64,000 nt of DNA, taken from assembly GCA_030587525.1 (NCBI GenBank), contig JAUQYW010000652.1, positions 17,019-81,018 of the forward strand, in the 5' to 3' direction. Shown here in pieces: positions 28,101 through 35,379 of this stretch. This DNA comes from Candidatus Sigynarchaeota archaeon. GTDB taxonomy: Archaea; Asgardarchaeota; Lokiarchaeia; Sigynarchaeales; Sigynarchaeaceae. Positions within the stretch are counted from its first letter, which is position 1, and each line of letters opens with the position of its first letter. The position numbers and the translations under genes are program-made. The notes beneath the pieces are model-generated. The model did not search any database, was not told the origin of the DNA, and worked only from the letters and a program-made list of their open reading frames with translations.

Positions 28101-30305
28101 CACGATCAGCTGGATCGATGCATCAAATGACAGCGATGGCGATGCCGTCGTGAACCCAAGATTCATCGGATTATTTAGCCAATTGCCGGATAGCGTGAAG
28201 GACCCACGACCCCATAATCCGCTCGATGCACCGGTGATCGCCGTTCCATTGACGCGCAAGTTGATGTCGGTTTGGGTCGCGTTTGCAGCGGTGGTTAGGA
28301 CAAACTTGATGTCATCGACCACGAGCAACTGGCGATCGGAATTCTTGAAATTGCTGAACGAGATCGACGTGGGCTGGGTAAACCGAATGCCGACCTGGAA
28401 CTTGATTTGCGTGCTCGCACCGACGTTGTTGAACAAAGACGTGGTATTCGACCATAGCACCAGCCCGATGTTACCGGTCGACCGCCACGACCGGGATATC
28501 TGGTTCAAGGCTTGAAATCCGCGAGAAAAAATGACTGAATCGTTTATGGCCACGTAGAGCTCGAAATCGTTGCTCTCCATTAGCTTGTCTGCATAGTAAT
28601 CGAGCGAAAAGTACGCGTTTTGGACTGAACCACGCGGCACAGGGAAAACCTTGTAAAATTCGGCCTTGTCTGTTTGTTCATAGGAAAACCGGCCGTAACT
28701 ATAATCGCCAGGATGCCGGTCAATGCCATCGATCTCCAGACCGAGGCCAACTTCGTTGGAACGCACGGTTCCAGAACCAGAAGCCCTCCCAGGAGTTGAA
28801 TAGTAATCCGACGTGAACGTCCAACCGCTCGTCCTTGCCGAAATGTTCGGGACCGTGGCTGTTGTATACTCGTAGTACTGGATCTTCGCGCCCAAGTTGT
28901 AGGGCATCTCTGCTTCGTTCACGCCATCGGACACGTACGAGATCGTGATGCGGTTTGTCTTGAACCACGGCGTGAGTACGTTTTGATTGTTATCCGTGAA
29001 ATCCATGAGGAATTTCGAGTTGTTATCGAAAAGCACGAGATAATCCCGGCCATTCTCGAAGTTCACGTGAGAAAAATTCACGCGCATATAATTAGCGATT
29101 GGTTGTTGCAACAAGAGCTGGTCCTGGCTCGATAGATGGTTGAAATTATAATTATTCCAGCGGATGTCGACGTTCATCCGTTTATCGTGTGAATCAAAGG
29201 CAGCTGAGCCAACGGTCGAGAGCTGGTACTTGTCAACGATGAAGCCGTCGTATTGTACCGTCCCATCGCTCGTTAGATTGAAGGAGATCTTGTTGGTCGT
29301 GATCCAGGGCGTCCACCTGTCTGCGGAAGAGATCTTGCCGAACCCGAATGCGGTGTTGTAGGTCTTGTAATTGACCGATAGATTGTTGTAGAGGAGAAGA
29401 GAATCGTACGACTCCTCGATATCGAGCAGCGAGAAATGCGCGCGCATGTAAGGTCGTATTGGCAATGCAGATTGCAGCACCCAGCCGGGATTTGCCAGCT
29501 TATTCGCGGGATATGGATGGGAACTCTCGACGAGGGTCGTGAACGTCTCGTTCGCGGGAACGTAGGAGATATAATCGATGCTATAACCGTTCGCATATTC
29601 CGTCGCGCCGGTACTCTCATAGGCGACGAACACCTGCGAGCTTTCTATCCAGCTCGAGTTCACGTTCGTTTGAACATTGGTGATGCTCTGGAGAACCGTG
29701 CCTTCTAAATTCACGATGCGAACCCAATCCTGGTTGTTTTGCATGTTGATTTCCTTGAAATGGATGCGGATGGCACGCGCATCGGGAACCGAAATTAGTT
29801 GCTTGGACGTGGTGATGTTCTGGTTTGGAAAATACGTGGTGTTACTCGGGTACCAATAATTGTAGTTCACCCGGGTGGCTGTCGCATCCAGAGATGATAG
29901 GGATGTGTCCGGGAAGGAACCGCCCGTGATCCAATCACGGGTATCCCGTATGTTCGTGATATTCGAGCTGGCCCTCGTTCCTTTCCAGCCATGCACGTTG
30001 TCGATGAACATTGGAATATTTTTCGTTGAAACATTTGTTACAGAAATTCCTGTTTGCGTCGTGACTTGTTGGGCAGTTGCCACGCCTTGAAGCGCGTTGC
30101 CTGTTCCTTGAAACTCGTCAGATGCCGAGATCGTACCAGAGGGATTCAAAGGCTCTGTTTGATGAAATGACTTAGTTTCTGGTAAAGAAAAGATGAGAAG
30201 CGAGGAAGCGGACGAGATTATGATGGAAAAAATGGCAACCGTTAAGAAAAATGCACTTTTCATGTAAAATCGACTCTTACGTGTTGGTTTATGCACAAAT
30301 GACAT
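22116..30305 (-). CDS. Giant receptor-like surface protein with CUB-like domains, repeats and cytoplasmic zinc-ribbon/longin-like module
   Basis: The product is about 2,730 residues. A basic N-terminus and hydrophobic segment (about 15-40) form a signal or anchor. Three CUB-like domains follow at about 150-490 (aromatic-rich strands, then D-x-L-x-x-x-D/N and a G-F/Y-x-x-x-Y end), then beta-sandwich regions and three tandem repeats of about 320 residues (see 24320-27165). N-x-S/T sequons are very frequent. One membrane helix lies at about 2330-2355, followed by a basic stop, a zinc ribbon (CTVH, CPTCGSIYCTKC, CWSC; about 2367-2420), a longin/roadblock-like alpha/beta segment (about 2430-2540) and a charged Pro/Lys-rich tail. 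ATG 30305 is preferred over a TTG at 30314 because a TATA box lies 25 bases upstream. A sensor or adhesion protein linked to a cytoplasmic partner is inferred. Confidence 0.85.
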   Translation of the reverse strand: MSFVHKPTRKSRFYMKSAFFLTVAIFSIIISSASSLLIFSLPETKSFHQTEPLNPSGTISASDEFQGTGNALQGVATAQQVTTQTGISVTNVSTKNIPMFIDNVHGWKGTRASSNITNIRDTRDWITGGSFPDTSLSSLDATATRVNYNYWYPSNTTYFPNQNITTSKQLISVPDARAIRIHFKEINMQNNQDWVRIVNLEGTVLQSITNVQTNVNSSWIESSQVFVAYESTGATEYANGYSIDYISYVPANETFTTLVESSHPYPANKLANPGWVLQSALPIRPYMRAHFSLLDIEESYDSLLLYNNLSVNYKTYNTAFGFGKISSADRWTPWITTNKISFNLTSDGTVQYDGFIVDKYQLSTVGSAAFDSHDKRMNVDIRWNNYNFNHLSSQDQLLLQQPIANYMRVNFSHVNFENGRDYLVLFDNNSKFLMDFTDNNQNVLTPWFKTNRITISYVSDGVNEAEMPYNLGAKIQYYEYTTATVPNISARTSGWTFTSDYYSTPGRASGSGTVRSNEVGLGLEIDGIDRHPGDYSYGRFSYEQTDKAEFYKVFPVPRGSVQNAYFSLDYYADKLMESNDFELYVAINDSVIFSRGFQALNQISRSWRSTGNIGLVLWSNTTSLFNNVGASTQIKFQVGIRFTQPTSISFSNFKNSDRQLLVVDDIKFVLTTAANATQTDINLRVNGTAITGASSGLWGRGSFTLSGNWLNNPMNLGFTTASPSLSFDASIQLIVEASVTSTWTQNFASTGTSYSANAGENVSWSCYENVYIPSGHQNYMLNVTKPRTLIIDNVKDPTGMVISYQGGGENGKWFSFTTAFSGWYTVIAHSRNYFASVLLSTDNSTWSGSLSFTNQQSVYIQAPFRVLLAQPSGNGTMIIDTPTGTLWSSRSFTASGISNINQGPVVFAPQNSTGGLFSGLIAWENGTEIGFQAFSMTSTHNSWLEITYPFDARGDNTTSQFVDSLIPVRILFNDSFAYALIEGATVMGSLNSTTVINFAFTESTPGIYDYNLDMSGISPGSYQLTVSATKAGFVPAIMFIIISINVDTRVDGFTSYQETQHGFVANISFHYYDVIRDEGISGASISVSFSGANYTIVDSLNGNYAILLNTTSFGLGTHAFSITVQKPFHEVVVLGGTFKVNRRSSQLSCLNASLTGYLDNQIGPFVVRFVHPDFPATINYTHASFTIYLDSWLLVKLDTANYTLANLGQGLYSINIWTGSTTPLNAPGIKELYIVGSNSSTSPFYVANDTAALGFILNKRSVSYGVYINSTNITTEASLSVGLQDDITLNMTVKDVLSGSPATSFSFTYNITGVHSGTFLLQGASYIATINHADLVAGTFVLKIVGSSPTYDPVQIQYILSVQTIPTYVEGFTNYQLREHGTNLTIAFHYHDAMHDIGVTGASLGVSFAGIGIIDPSDYTAIDGMNGNYTITLNTTMFSLGTRTFTVSVTKAYYSPQALGGTLEIEPRKSRIVAINDSLNCYLLDDMGPVILKYYHPDYSTTLNYTQSSFWLYQDSALTQLVAPSNYSMASLGNGLFQLILHTGTTFLFNTAGVKYLYILARNASSSAFHVAEATTVYSFTLSRRPVITTIFKNSTNITSDIGITIGMQEDFSLNASIKDIPSGALATSYTFFYNISNGNSGMFVLQGNRFITTIDHAMLSEGVFILKISGNSDVQEAVQVQYFLTVQTISTYTEGFTNYIVVEHGLNMSLVFHYHDAVHDIGIPGASIVVSVAPVGVLNPSTYVISEPASGNYTIALNTTLFSVGSRSFTVTVSKQYHASQFLSGTLEIRSRLSQLFVLNTSINAFMMDDVGPLAMKYFHPDYPSTVNYTHAVFSLYQDTAFTLPVNPIWYSIVPSSNGLFWLRIHTGSSTGFNTAGIKTIYIRASNSSSSTAQIANATGTISFILSLRPVNRSIHLNGVNLSGETSITANFTEALILNLTVTDALNGSIARIGLNYAITKGPSGVFVLQAGNYTANIMSGDFSTGIQVLSITANSSTYAIFSIIYLMTIVPRELSMSVSANGSALIGNGVLQAILGMDIDFRIHLEDKETNATLTGALANVTIDEALVCSFIVNSSSAGTAVGTWAIAPGFHSVTVLVMMPNYSAQYFAFTLHVIKRVINQSIIVNGLTWDGISVIQACLDQNVTIEFVTNDSLSGNPVLSSGLSLSVPGTIGAYVETMLSNTHSITFNASALGIGKELITFVLTSSQYDTKVTSLLMDILPLLLTISIGGNQTTIDGKPGNTVRVSINLIDSLGHSITGANVSCTWAGGIDLLQDMNNGTYQALLTLPNTEGYYQLNILAYLSENYTVSQSTLILNVRRQVSPESMITNTIIVTIILGIFFLLVFLLYLRPKIIKRRMVRFEEVKTCTVHKGPIKEGLTYVCPTCGSIYCTKCAQALFNNNDACWSCATPIQPFAVSYQEDWRTNLQYVMLFLAGSTEPIYEQSLMTEDVMVPEMLMILKKSIEKHLAKPSKKTNVVEVQEYFNSKILFLQGDFVTVVMVSRIDSSFIHDKMTEFVENWETAFYDKDAKTWKADARNKFATKTRFMIDGMFIKLEPKEEPKKGKGPKSEPGKGGTYVDAESLARKGKTGHNGPSSIKTARTDQKPPVKGDKEEVARIPVVYPEPKPEEDAAAKLGDINPVKEVPATPELVQKLIPADLFTTEQNVPSTPDSTMLPPSPPTPPEQKQDVSTLVDTTTPQEPESKEIKKKGDEDKVDPKKNEDHADKT
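24320..27165 (-). repeat. Three tandem ~320-residue protein repeats inside giant surface gene
   Basis: The units begin at about 27165, 26215 and 25240 (read leftwards). Each opens with a VDGFTSY/VEGFTNY/TEGFTNY box, then HG, FHYYD or FHYHD, an I-x-G-A-S strand, an NGNY-like turn, F-S-L-G or F-S-V-G, a K-x-Y/F-H box, and a hydrophobic HPDY/HPDF box with NYT. Each unit seems to hold three or four Ig-like sandwiches. DNA identity between units is moderate, so the duplication is old. Confidence 0.75.
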
Positions 30306-30324
30306 GTTCCACAAATAATTGATT

Positions 30325-30335
30325 CTTTTAAAAAG
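30325..30335 (-). promoter_or_regulatory. TATA box of giant surface protein gene, leaderless
   Basis: Read leftwards the sequence is CTTTTTAAAAG, centred 25 bases before the ATG at 30305. Transcription would start on or next to the start codon. Confidence 0.5.
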
Positions 30336-30528
30336 AGAACCATCTTGAACCTTTCTCCGATATCGAATAATCCGAACGGGTTTCTGGTTTGAATTTTTCG
30401 GGAAATGTACCTAGTTCTGACGTTTCTAATGTGCATTAAAAATTGTGGAAACCACCACATAGGAAAATAAATGGGAGAACCTAATCAAGTCACAACCATC
30501 AACTTGACATCAACCAAGGGCATGAACT

Positions 30529-32490
30529 ATGAATGCAACTTCCATCGATAGAAACAACCCACGAGCATTCGCGAAATCGTTGCGAAATGGCATGATCGTC
30601 CTGGTCATTTTCAGCGGGTTCCTGGTCGGTACCGGCATCTATTTCAACATGAGCACATCGAAATATGCCACCATCTTGTATCATTACAACGCGGAATACC
30701 GCGCTGGCAGCACCGCCATTGAAAATGCCATCATCAACGTCGCGATACCGGAGCTCATCAAGATGTACTACGCTCATCGGCAATGGAATTGGACCCTTGA
30801 GCTGCAAGCGTGGGCCATCTTGAATATGTCGCAGACAAACGCAACGGTCTTCGGGATGCTCCGAGACATGATAAACTCCGGCCAATGTGAGCTTATCTCG
30901 CCGTTGTGGAGTTATCAGCTCTTGACCGCATTCTCGCTCGATGACGTGAACATGTCACTCACGCTCGCCAGAAATATGCTGCGCGGATTGAACATCACCC
31001 GATTTACCCGGGTTTTGTTCTTCCAGGAAAGCCAGGCATTCCCCGGCTTCGGAAACCAGGTCTTCAAGGACTTCGGATTCGACACTTGCATGATCGGTAG
31101 CCACATTTTATCGCTGCACGGCATCAGGCCCACTAAACCGCTGTATCGCCAGCGACTATGGAACGAACCGTCAACGGACTTCTATTACCTCCCCTTCAAC
31201 TGGGTACCTGAGCTCGTGCAGGGTGGGTTCCATTTCTGGACGTTCCTGGCAACGGGGGAAACGGTCACCGGGCGAAATGTTTTAACAGCCCAAGGGTCGG
31301 GCCAGAACGAATCGGCATACCTTCCCGCTCCAGAATTGATCCAGGCACACGCGGAACACTTGCAGAAGCTCTACGAGTCGGGATACAAGCTCATGACCAT
31401 CAACGACTACGTTACCTTGCTGGAAGGCCGAAACGAGGTCACGAATCTCGATACGTGCGTGCCAGAAACCACGTGGCGCGATCTCCCCGGCTTCGAGATC
31501 AACCGCGACGACAGCAATGGTTTGTGGACGTGGATGGCCTACAACACGGCGGCCGGCAACGCGACCAATCCAGGCAACGACGATGGCGACCAGCTCGCGG
31601 AAACCTACCGGACGGGCAATTATTTAAAGGCAGTTCGAACATTGCTGCTCGCGAATTGGAGTTCGCTCGCGCCCGCGACCCGCGATGCACTGAACGCGTC
31701 GATCTTCGACGCGTACAAGTATTACTTCAAGGCACAAGGCACCGACGCGTATGGCTGGGAGCCGGGCTGGATCGTGGACAACGTCTTGCACGAGACGGAT
31801 TACTCGCGGAACAATAACCGCTTCGCCCGGGAACTCGCGACGACTGTCCTGCAAAACTTGAGCACCACCTTGAACCTCGGGAGCAAGATCCAAGTCTTCA
31901 CCGAAAACATGAGCCTGAACGCGGGCACGACAGCATTTGCAAACGAGACGACCGATTGGATCAACGAGACCGCCACTCCAACAAGTGAAACGCTCGCGAA
32001 TTTGCCCATATCCATCTTGATCAACGACACGCAATCTGGACCGGCCTATTCAGTCGCTATATCCAACTGCACGTATGGTGGGTTCACGTACAAGAAGGTC
32101 GACATCACTATGCCGAGCATGACACGCGTGCGGGTACAGCTCGGGACCACGTACCCGATCTGGTACAGCCCGACGTTTTACGAGCAGCAGGCATTCCAGT
32201 TCACGCTCGAAGGCGACGAACCTTATTTCTTGCCGCTCTCGAACGGCCTCTTGTTTTTCGGAAGTGAAACGAGCGGCATCGCCGTGATCAAGAACTGCTC
32301 GTCGCGTCACGTGGCGCTTATGGCAGACAAGAACTGGGTCGGGTATCTCGAGGAATCGGACTCCAGGCACCCGTACGCGGTCAAGAACGTTCATTACTCG
32401 TTCCTCGTGGTGCAGAGCTCGCTGCAGAACGCGATTGATCTCGCATATTTCGCAAATATCAAGCCAGTCCTGACGCTGGACACGACATGA
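30529..32490 (+). CDS. Membrane-anchored GH57/polysaccharide-deacetylase-like protein
   Basis: The 653-residue product has one N-terminal anchor helix (about 20-42), then an outer domain with many N-x-S/T sequons. The first half resembles the seven-stranded barrel of GH57 and related GH38 enzymes: ATILYHYNAEY at the start, a helix with MLRDMINSGQCELISP, then FFQESQAFPGFGNQVFKDFGFD. This last segment matches the place where GH57 enzymes have the W-x-P-E box, with Glu in QES as possible nucleophile. The C-terminal 200 residues are beta-rich. The family call is tentative; a GH57-type amylase, galactosidase or deacetylase all remain possible. A TATA-like CATTAAAAATT at about 30430-30440 precedes the gene. 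Confidence 0.55.
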   Translation: MNATSIDRNNPRAFAKSLRNGMIVLVIFSGFLVGTGIYFNMSTSKYATILYHYNAEYRAGSTAIENAIINVAIPELIKMYYAHRQWNWTLELQAWAILNMSQTNATVFGMLRDMINSGQCELISPLWSYQLLTAFSLDDVNMSLTLARNMLRGLNITRFTRVLFFQESQAFPGFGNQVFKDFGFDTCMIGSHILSLHGIRPTKPLYRQRLWNEPSTDFYYLPFNWVPELVQGGFHFWTFLATGETVTGRNVLTAQGSGQNESAYLPAPELIQAHAEHLQKLYESGYKLMTINDYVTLLEGRNEVTNLDTCVPETTWRDLPGFEINRDDSNGLWTWMAYNTAAGNATNPGNDDGDQLAETYRTGNYLKAVRTLLLANWSSLAPATRDALNASIFDAYKYYFKAQGTDAYGWEPGWIVDNVLHETDYSRNNNRFARELATTVLQNLSTTLNLGSKIQVFTENMSLNAGTTAFANETTDWINETATPTSETLANLPISILINDTQSGPAYSVAISNCTYGGFTYKKVDITMPSMTRVRVQLGTTYPIWYSPTFYEQQAFQFTLEGDEPYFLPLSNGLLFFGSETSGIAVIKNCSSRHVALMADKNWVGYLEESDSRHPYAVKNVHYSFLVVQSSLQNAIDLAYFANIKPVLTLDTT

Positions 32491-32500
32491 GGTGGAAAAA

Positions 32501-33274
32501 ATGAGAAACCGAACGACAATCTCTCCCGTGGCAGATGAAATCGCAAACACGCTCGCGTGGGGCGGCATTGGATCCTTAATCGGTGGAGTTTTACTGGCGG
32601 CTATTTGGGCCGTGTTTGAATTCGTCGACATCGCCCAGTTATACGTGCATTATGCCTCGCCGCTGCTGTCAGAGACTTTATTGACCTTGATGTTGATCAT
32701 CGGCGCCATCTGCTTGGCCAACTTCGTGGTCTCGATGATCGGGATTGGCTTAGTAAACAACAATCGCCTGAGCGCGAAGAATTTCGCACTGGTATCAGCT
32801 GCGCTGCAAATCTGGCTGCCGCCAACAGGCACGTTCTTCGGCGTCACGCTGCTTTCCATGGCACGTGCATGGCCAGCGGCCGCGAATGCACCAGACAAGG
32901 CAATCGATGATAAGACCGCCAAGGATCTCCTCGTTTTTAACGCGGTGTATTGCGCCTTGACCGTGGGCTTCTTGCTTCTCATGATTCCGATAGCCTACTT
33001 TTTACCAGTCGAATTCGCCAATGATGAGGAACTCTTCTGGCTGCGGCTCAACATCTGGAACATCTTTTACGCGGTTAATGCTGTCGAGGTCGGAATAGCC
33101 GTGCTACTTTCCATCACGGCATGGATGGCCAAGAACGAGAAGAATGGATGGAAACCACTGCTTTGGACGACGTGCATCTTGATGATCTTCGCCATCCCGA
33201 TAGGCCCGTACCTCGCCGGGGTGTTTTACCGGAACCTCTTAAGATCGCAACCGCAAGCAACGAAACCCGAGTAG
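32501..33274 (+). CDS. Polytopic membrane protein, unknown
   Basis: The product (257 aa) has about five or six hydrophobic helices and short charged loops. No family is recognised. The ATG at 32501 is chosen over an in-frame GTG at 32492 because the GAGGTGG stretch at 32488-32494 then forms a ribosome-binding site six bases upstream. The gene starts ten bases after the GH57-like gene and is surely in its operon, so a role in transport or anchoring linked to that enzyme is likely but unproven. Confidence 0.75.
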   Translation: MRNRTTISPVADEIANTLAWGGIGSLIGGVLLAAIWAVFEFVDIAQLYVHYASPLLSETLLTLMLIIGAICLANFVVSMIGIGLVNNNRLSAKNFALVSAALQIWLPPTGTFFGVTLLSMARAWPAAANAPDKAIDDKTAKDLLVFNAVYCALTVGFLLLMIPIAYFLPVEFANDEELFWLRLNIWNIFYAVNAVEVGIAVLLSITAWMAKNEKNGWKPLLWTTCILMIFAIPIGPYLAGVFYRNLLRSQPQATKPE

Positions 33275-33325
33275 ATCAAGCCACCTGCGAAATGAGACGG
33301 GCACGATTTCTTCATTAAAATCTCC

Positions 33326-33332
33326 TTTTTTT
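33326..33332 (+). terminator. Oligo-T terminator of GH57-like operon
   Basis: Seven T residues lie about 50 bases after the stop of the membrane protein gene, at the convergence point with bpsA. Confidence 0.45.
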
Positions 33333-34408
33333 CAATCTACGTGTTGAGGTTCATTCGTGGCAGTATACACGCTATCGCTAAATGCTTGATCTGTTGCGTG
33401 TGGCGGTTGCACGTTTGCCCCGGCAGAAAGCACCATAAGCTGCGACATGTTCCCGATGATATTGCCGCCTTCGTACCGGTTGAAGGCCGGGTACAAGGCC
33501 TCGATCGAGAGCCCGGCATCGAGTATCATTTTCTGGAGGGTTTGCATGGTGAAGGGAGGGAGATGGCCGAACGACAAGAAAATTCTCGATCCTCTTTCGG
33601 CCTTCAACGCGTCGATCGCCCTCGACAAGAAGAGTTTGCACCCATTCACCGTGTAGGGCGGATCGGTGAACACGACGTCGAACGCGTGGCGCAGGTCGGC
33701 GGGAAGCGGTTGGCGAACATCGTCTTGCCGTGCCGCGAGATTCCGCACCATCATGCCTTTCGCGAGTTCGTTGATCTTCGCGATGATGCGATCATCAATA
33801 TCGAGGACAGTGGCCTGGAAAGGGGGTTTCTGATTGAGAGGATCCGTGATAAAATAATCCATGGTGAATTCCGGGATGCATGACGAAATCGAGACGAAAT
33901 CATCGTCGCCCAGGAACAAGATCGACGTGCCATCGAAAGCGTGCCACGCGTGGAGGAGCAACAAGCGCCTGGCAAGGGTGTCGACCGTGCATTTAGCTTG
34001 ATCGAGGGTCACGTCCGCGTTGGGTCTAGCACTAACGATCTCCTCGAGGCTTTCGAAGAGCCGCGAGTGGCGCCCCTCCGGGTCCAGCTCGAACCCGGTG
34101 CCGTCGCAACCATCGCAGGCAACCGTGCTCAAGGACATAATCCCCAGTTCCATCTCGACGTATTTCATGCCTTGTTCCGTGTACCTAGCACCAAATTTAT
34201 CGCGGTGAACCATTCCGTCATTGGAAAGCTTGTTGAGCACGAGCGAAACGACGGGCGGTGGAAATCTTGTCGCTTCCGCGAGATCTCTAAGGCTCATGGT
34301 CGCGCTGCGATGCAATTCCACGAGGATCCGCTTGATGCCATTCACGCCCTCCTCGAGGTTGACATCCTTCGCTATCTGTCCGAGGTATTGCTTTGCCGTC
34401 TCATTCAT
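33332..34408 (-). CDS. bpsA: N4-bis(aminopropyl)spermidine synthase (branched-polyamine synthase)
   Basis: The product (358 aa from ATG 34408) matches the BpsA family (once DUF43). It has an N-terminal winged helix (about 30-90: MSLRDLAEATRFPPPVVSLVL), a CDGCDGTG turn, then a Rossmann-like catalytic domain with FLGDDDFVS near 165 and the family motif TDPPYT near 249. BpsA adds aminopropyl groups from decarboxylated SAM to spermidine, making branched polyamines that stabilise nucleic acids and are typical of heat-loving archaea. A TTG at 34507 would extend the frame into porB by 35 bases; the ATG removes that overlap and gives the usual length of about 350 residues. It lies last in line behind the por genes. 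Confidence 0.88.
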   Translation of the reverse strand: MNETAKQYLGQIAKDVNLEEGVNGIKRILVELHRSATMSLRDLAEATRFPPPVVSLVLNKLSNDGMVHRDKFGARYTEQGMKYVEMELGIMSLSTVACDGCDGTGFELDPEGRHSRLFESLEEIVSARPNADVTLDQAKCTVDTLARRLLLLHAWHAFDGTSILFLGDDDFVSISSCIPEFTMDYFITDPLNQKPPFQATVLDIDDRIIAKINELAKGMMVRNLAARQDDVRQPLPADLRHAFDVVFTDPPYTVNGCKLFLSRAIDALKAERGSRIFLSFGHLPPFTMQTLQKMILDAGLSIEALYPAFNRYEGGNIIGNMSQLMVLSAGANVQPPHATDQAFSDSVYTATNEPQHVD

Positions 34409-34472
34409 ACGGAGAACAAGGAGTGCAAGCACACAAGAAATTTTCGAAGGAATTCTTTGAAAGGAAAAAAGA

Positions 34473-35378
34473 TCAGAGCATCTTGTTGATAAAATCCCAT
34501 TGCGCATTGATGTATTCTTGATACGTGGCGATGTGCTGCTGGGTCAGATGCTTGAAACGCCCTTGTTTCTTGAGATAGTCCTCGACCGATAATCTTTTCT
34601 TTGGATCGATGAATGTCTCCGATTCCTTTGACAAGAACATCTTGCCATCGATTATCTCGTACAAGGGATAGATTCCCGTCTTCACGGCGAGGCGCCCGAT
34701 CGCGATCGTCTGATCTGCGGGGAACGTCCAACCCGGCGGGCAAGGTGCCAACACGTGAATGTACCGCGTGCCCTTGAATTGCTTGGCTTTCTTGAACTTG
34801 GCGTAGACATCGAGCGGGTACGAGGCACACGTGGTGGCGATGTATGGAATGTTATGCGCCAGCATAATCATGGGGATGTTTTTCTTGTGCTCGACTTTCC
34901 CGTGAGGGGTCGTCGTCGTGTAGGCCATGTACGGGGTCTGACCGCTGCGCTGGGTTCCCGTGTTGGAGTACATCTCGTTATCATAGCATGCGTAGATGAA
35001 GTTCGTGTTTCTCTCGGCGGCACCGCTGAGTCCCTGGATCCCGATGTCTGATGTGCCGCCGTCCCCGGCGAATCCGACGACCGTGATCTTGTCGGCAAGA
35101 CCAAGGACCTCCAAGGCCGCGACGATTCCGGACGCCGATGCCGCGGTCGTCTCGAAGGTCGTGTGGATCACGTTGAGTGCAACTGATGTCTTGTGGTATA
35201 GCCCATGCAAAACGGTCAAGCAGCTCGCTGGCACCGTGATGATCGTGTTCTTGCCAAGTGCTTTCAATGCCATGCGATACATCAAGCTCATAGCGCAACC
35301 AGCACACGACCGGTTCCCCGCAAGCATCAATTCATCCTCGGGAAGCTCGTCAGCTCGCGTTATCTGTGCATCCTGCAT
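34473..35378 (-). CDS. porB: Pyruvate:ferredoxin oxidoreductase, beta subunit
   Basis: This 301-residue subunit binds thiamine diphosphate. Seen are the GNRSCAGC start with two iron-sulfur Cys, VPASCLTVLHG, the TPP/Mg motif GFAGDGGTSDIG, CYDNEMYSNTGTQRSG and VLAPCPPGW, all typical of PorB. With subunits A, D and G it oxidises pyruvate to acetyl-CoA and CO2, reducing ferredoxin. Its start codon comes right after the stop of porA. The pyruvate specificity is the most common for this subunit set, but another 2-oxoacid cannot be excluded. Confidence 0.93.
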   Translation of the reverse strand: MQDAQITRADELPEDELMLAGNRSCAGCAMSLMYRMALKALGKNTIITVPASCLTVLHGLYHKTSVALNVIHTTFETTAASASGIVAALEVLGLADKITVVGFAGDGGTSDIGIQGLSGAAERNTNFIYACYDNEMYSNTGTQRSGQTPYMAYTTTTPHGKVEHKKNIPMIMLAHNIPYIATTCASYPLDVYAKFKKAKQFKGTRYIHVLAPCPPGWTFPADQTIAIGRLAVKTGIYPLYEIIDGKMFLSKESETFIDPKKRLSVEDYLKKQGRFKHLTQQHIATYQEYINAQWDFINKML

Positions 35379-35379
35379 C

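Noticed and set aside
30441..30457. TGTGG...CCACA near the GH57-like promoter as an operator
   Set aside because: The arms are only 5 bp with a 6-base loop; such pairs are expected by chance in this much intergenic sequence.
33341..34489. Plus-strand open frames opposite bpsA
   Set aside because: BpsA motifs (GDDD, TDPPYT) fix the minus strand as coding.
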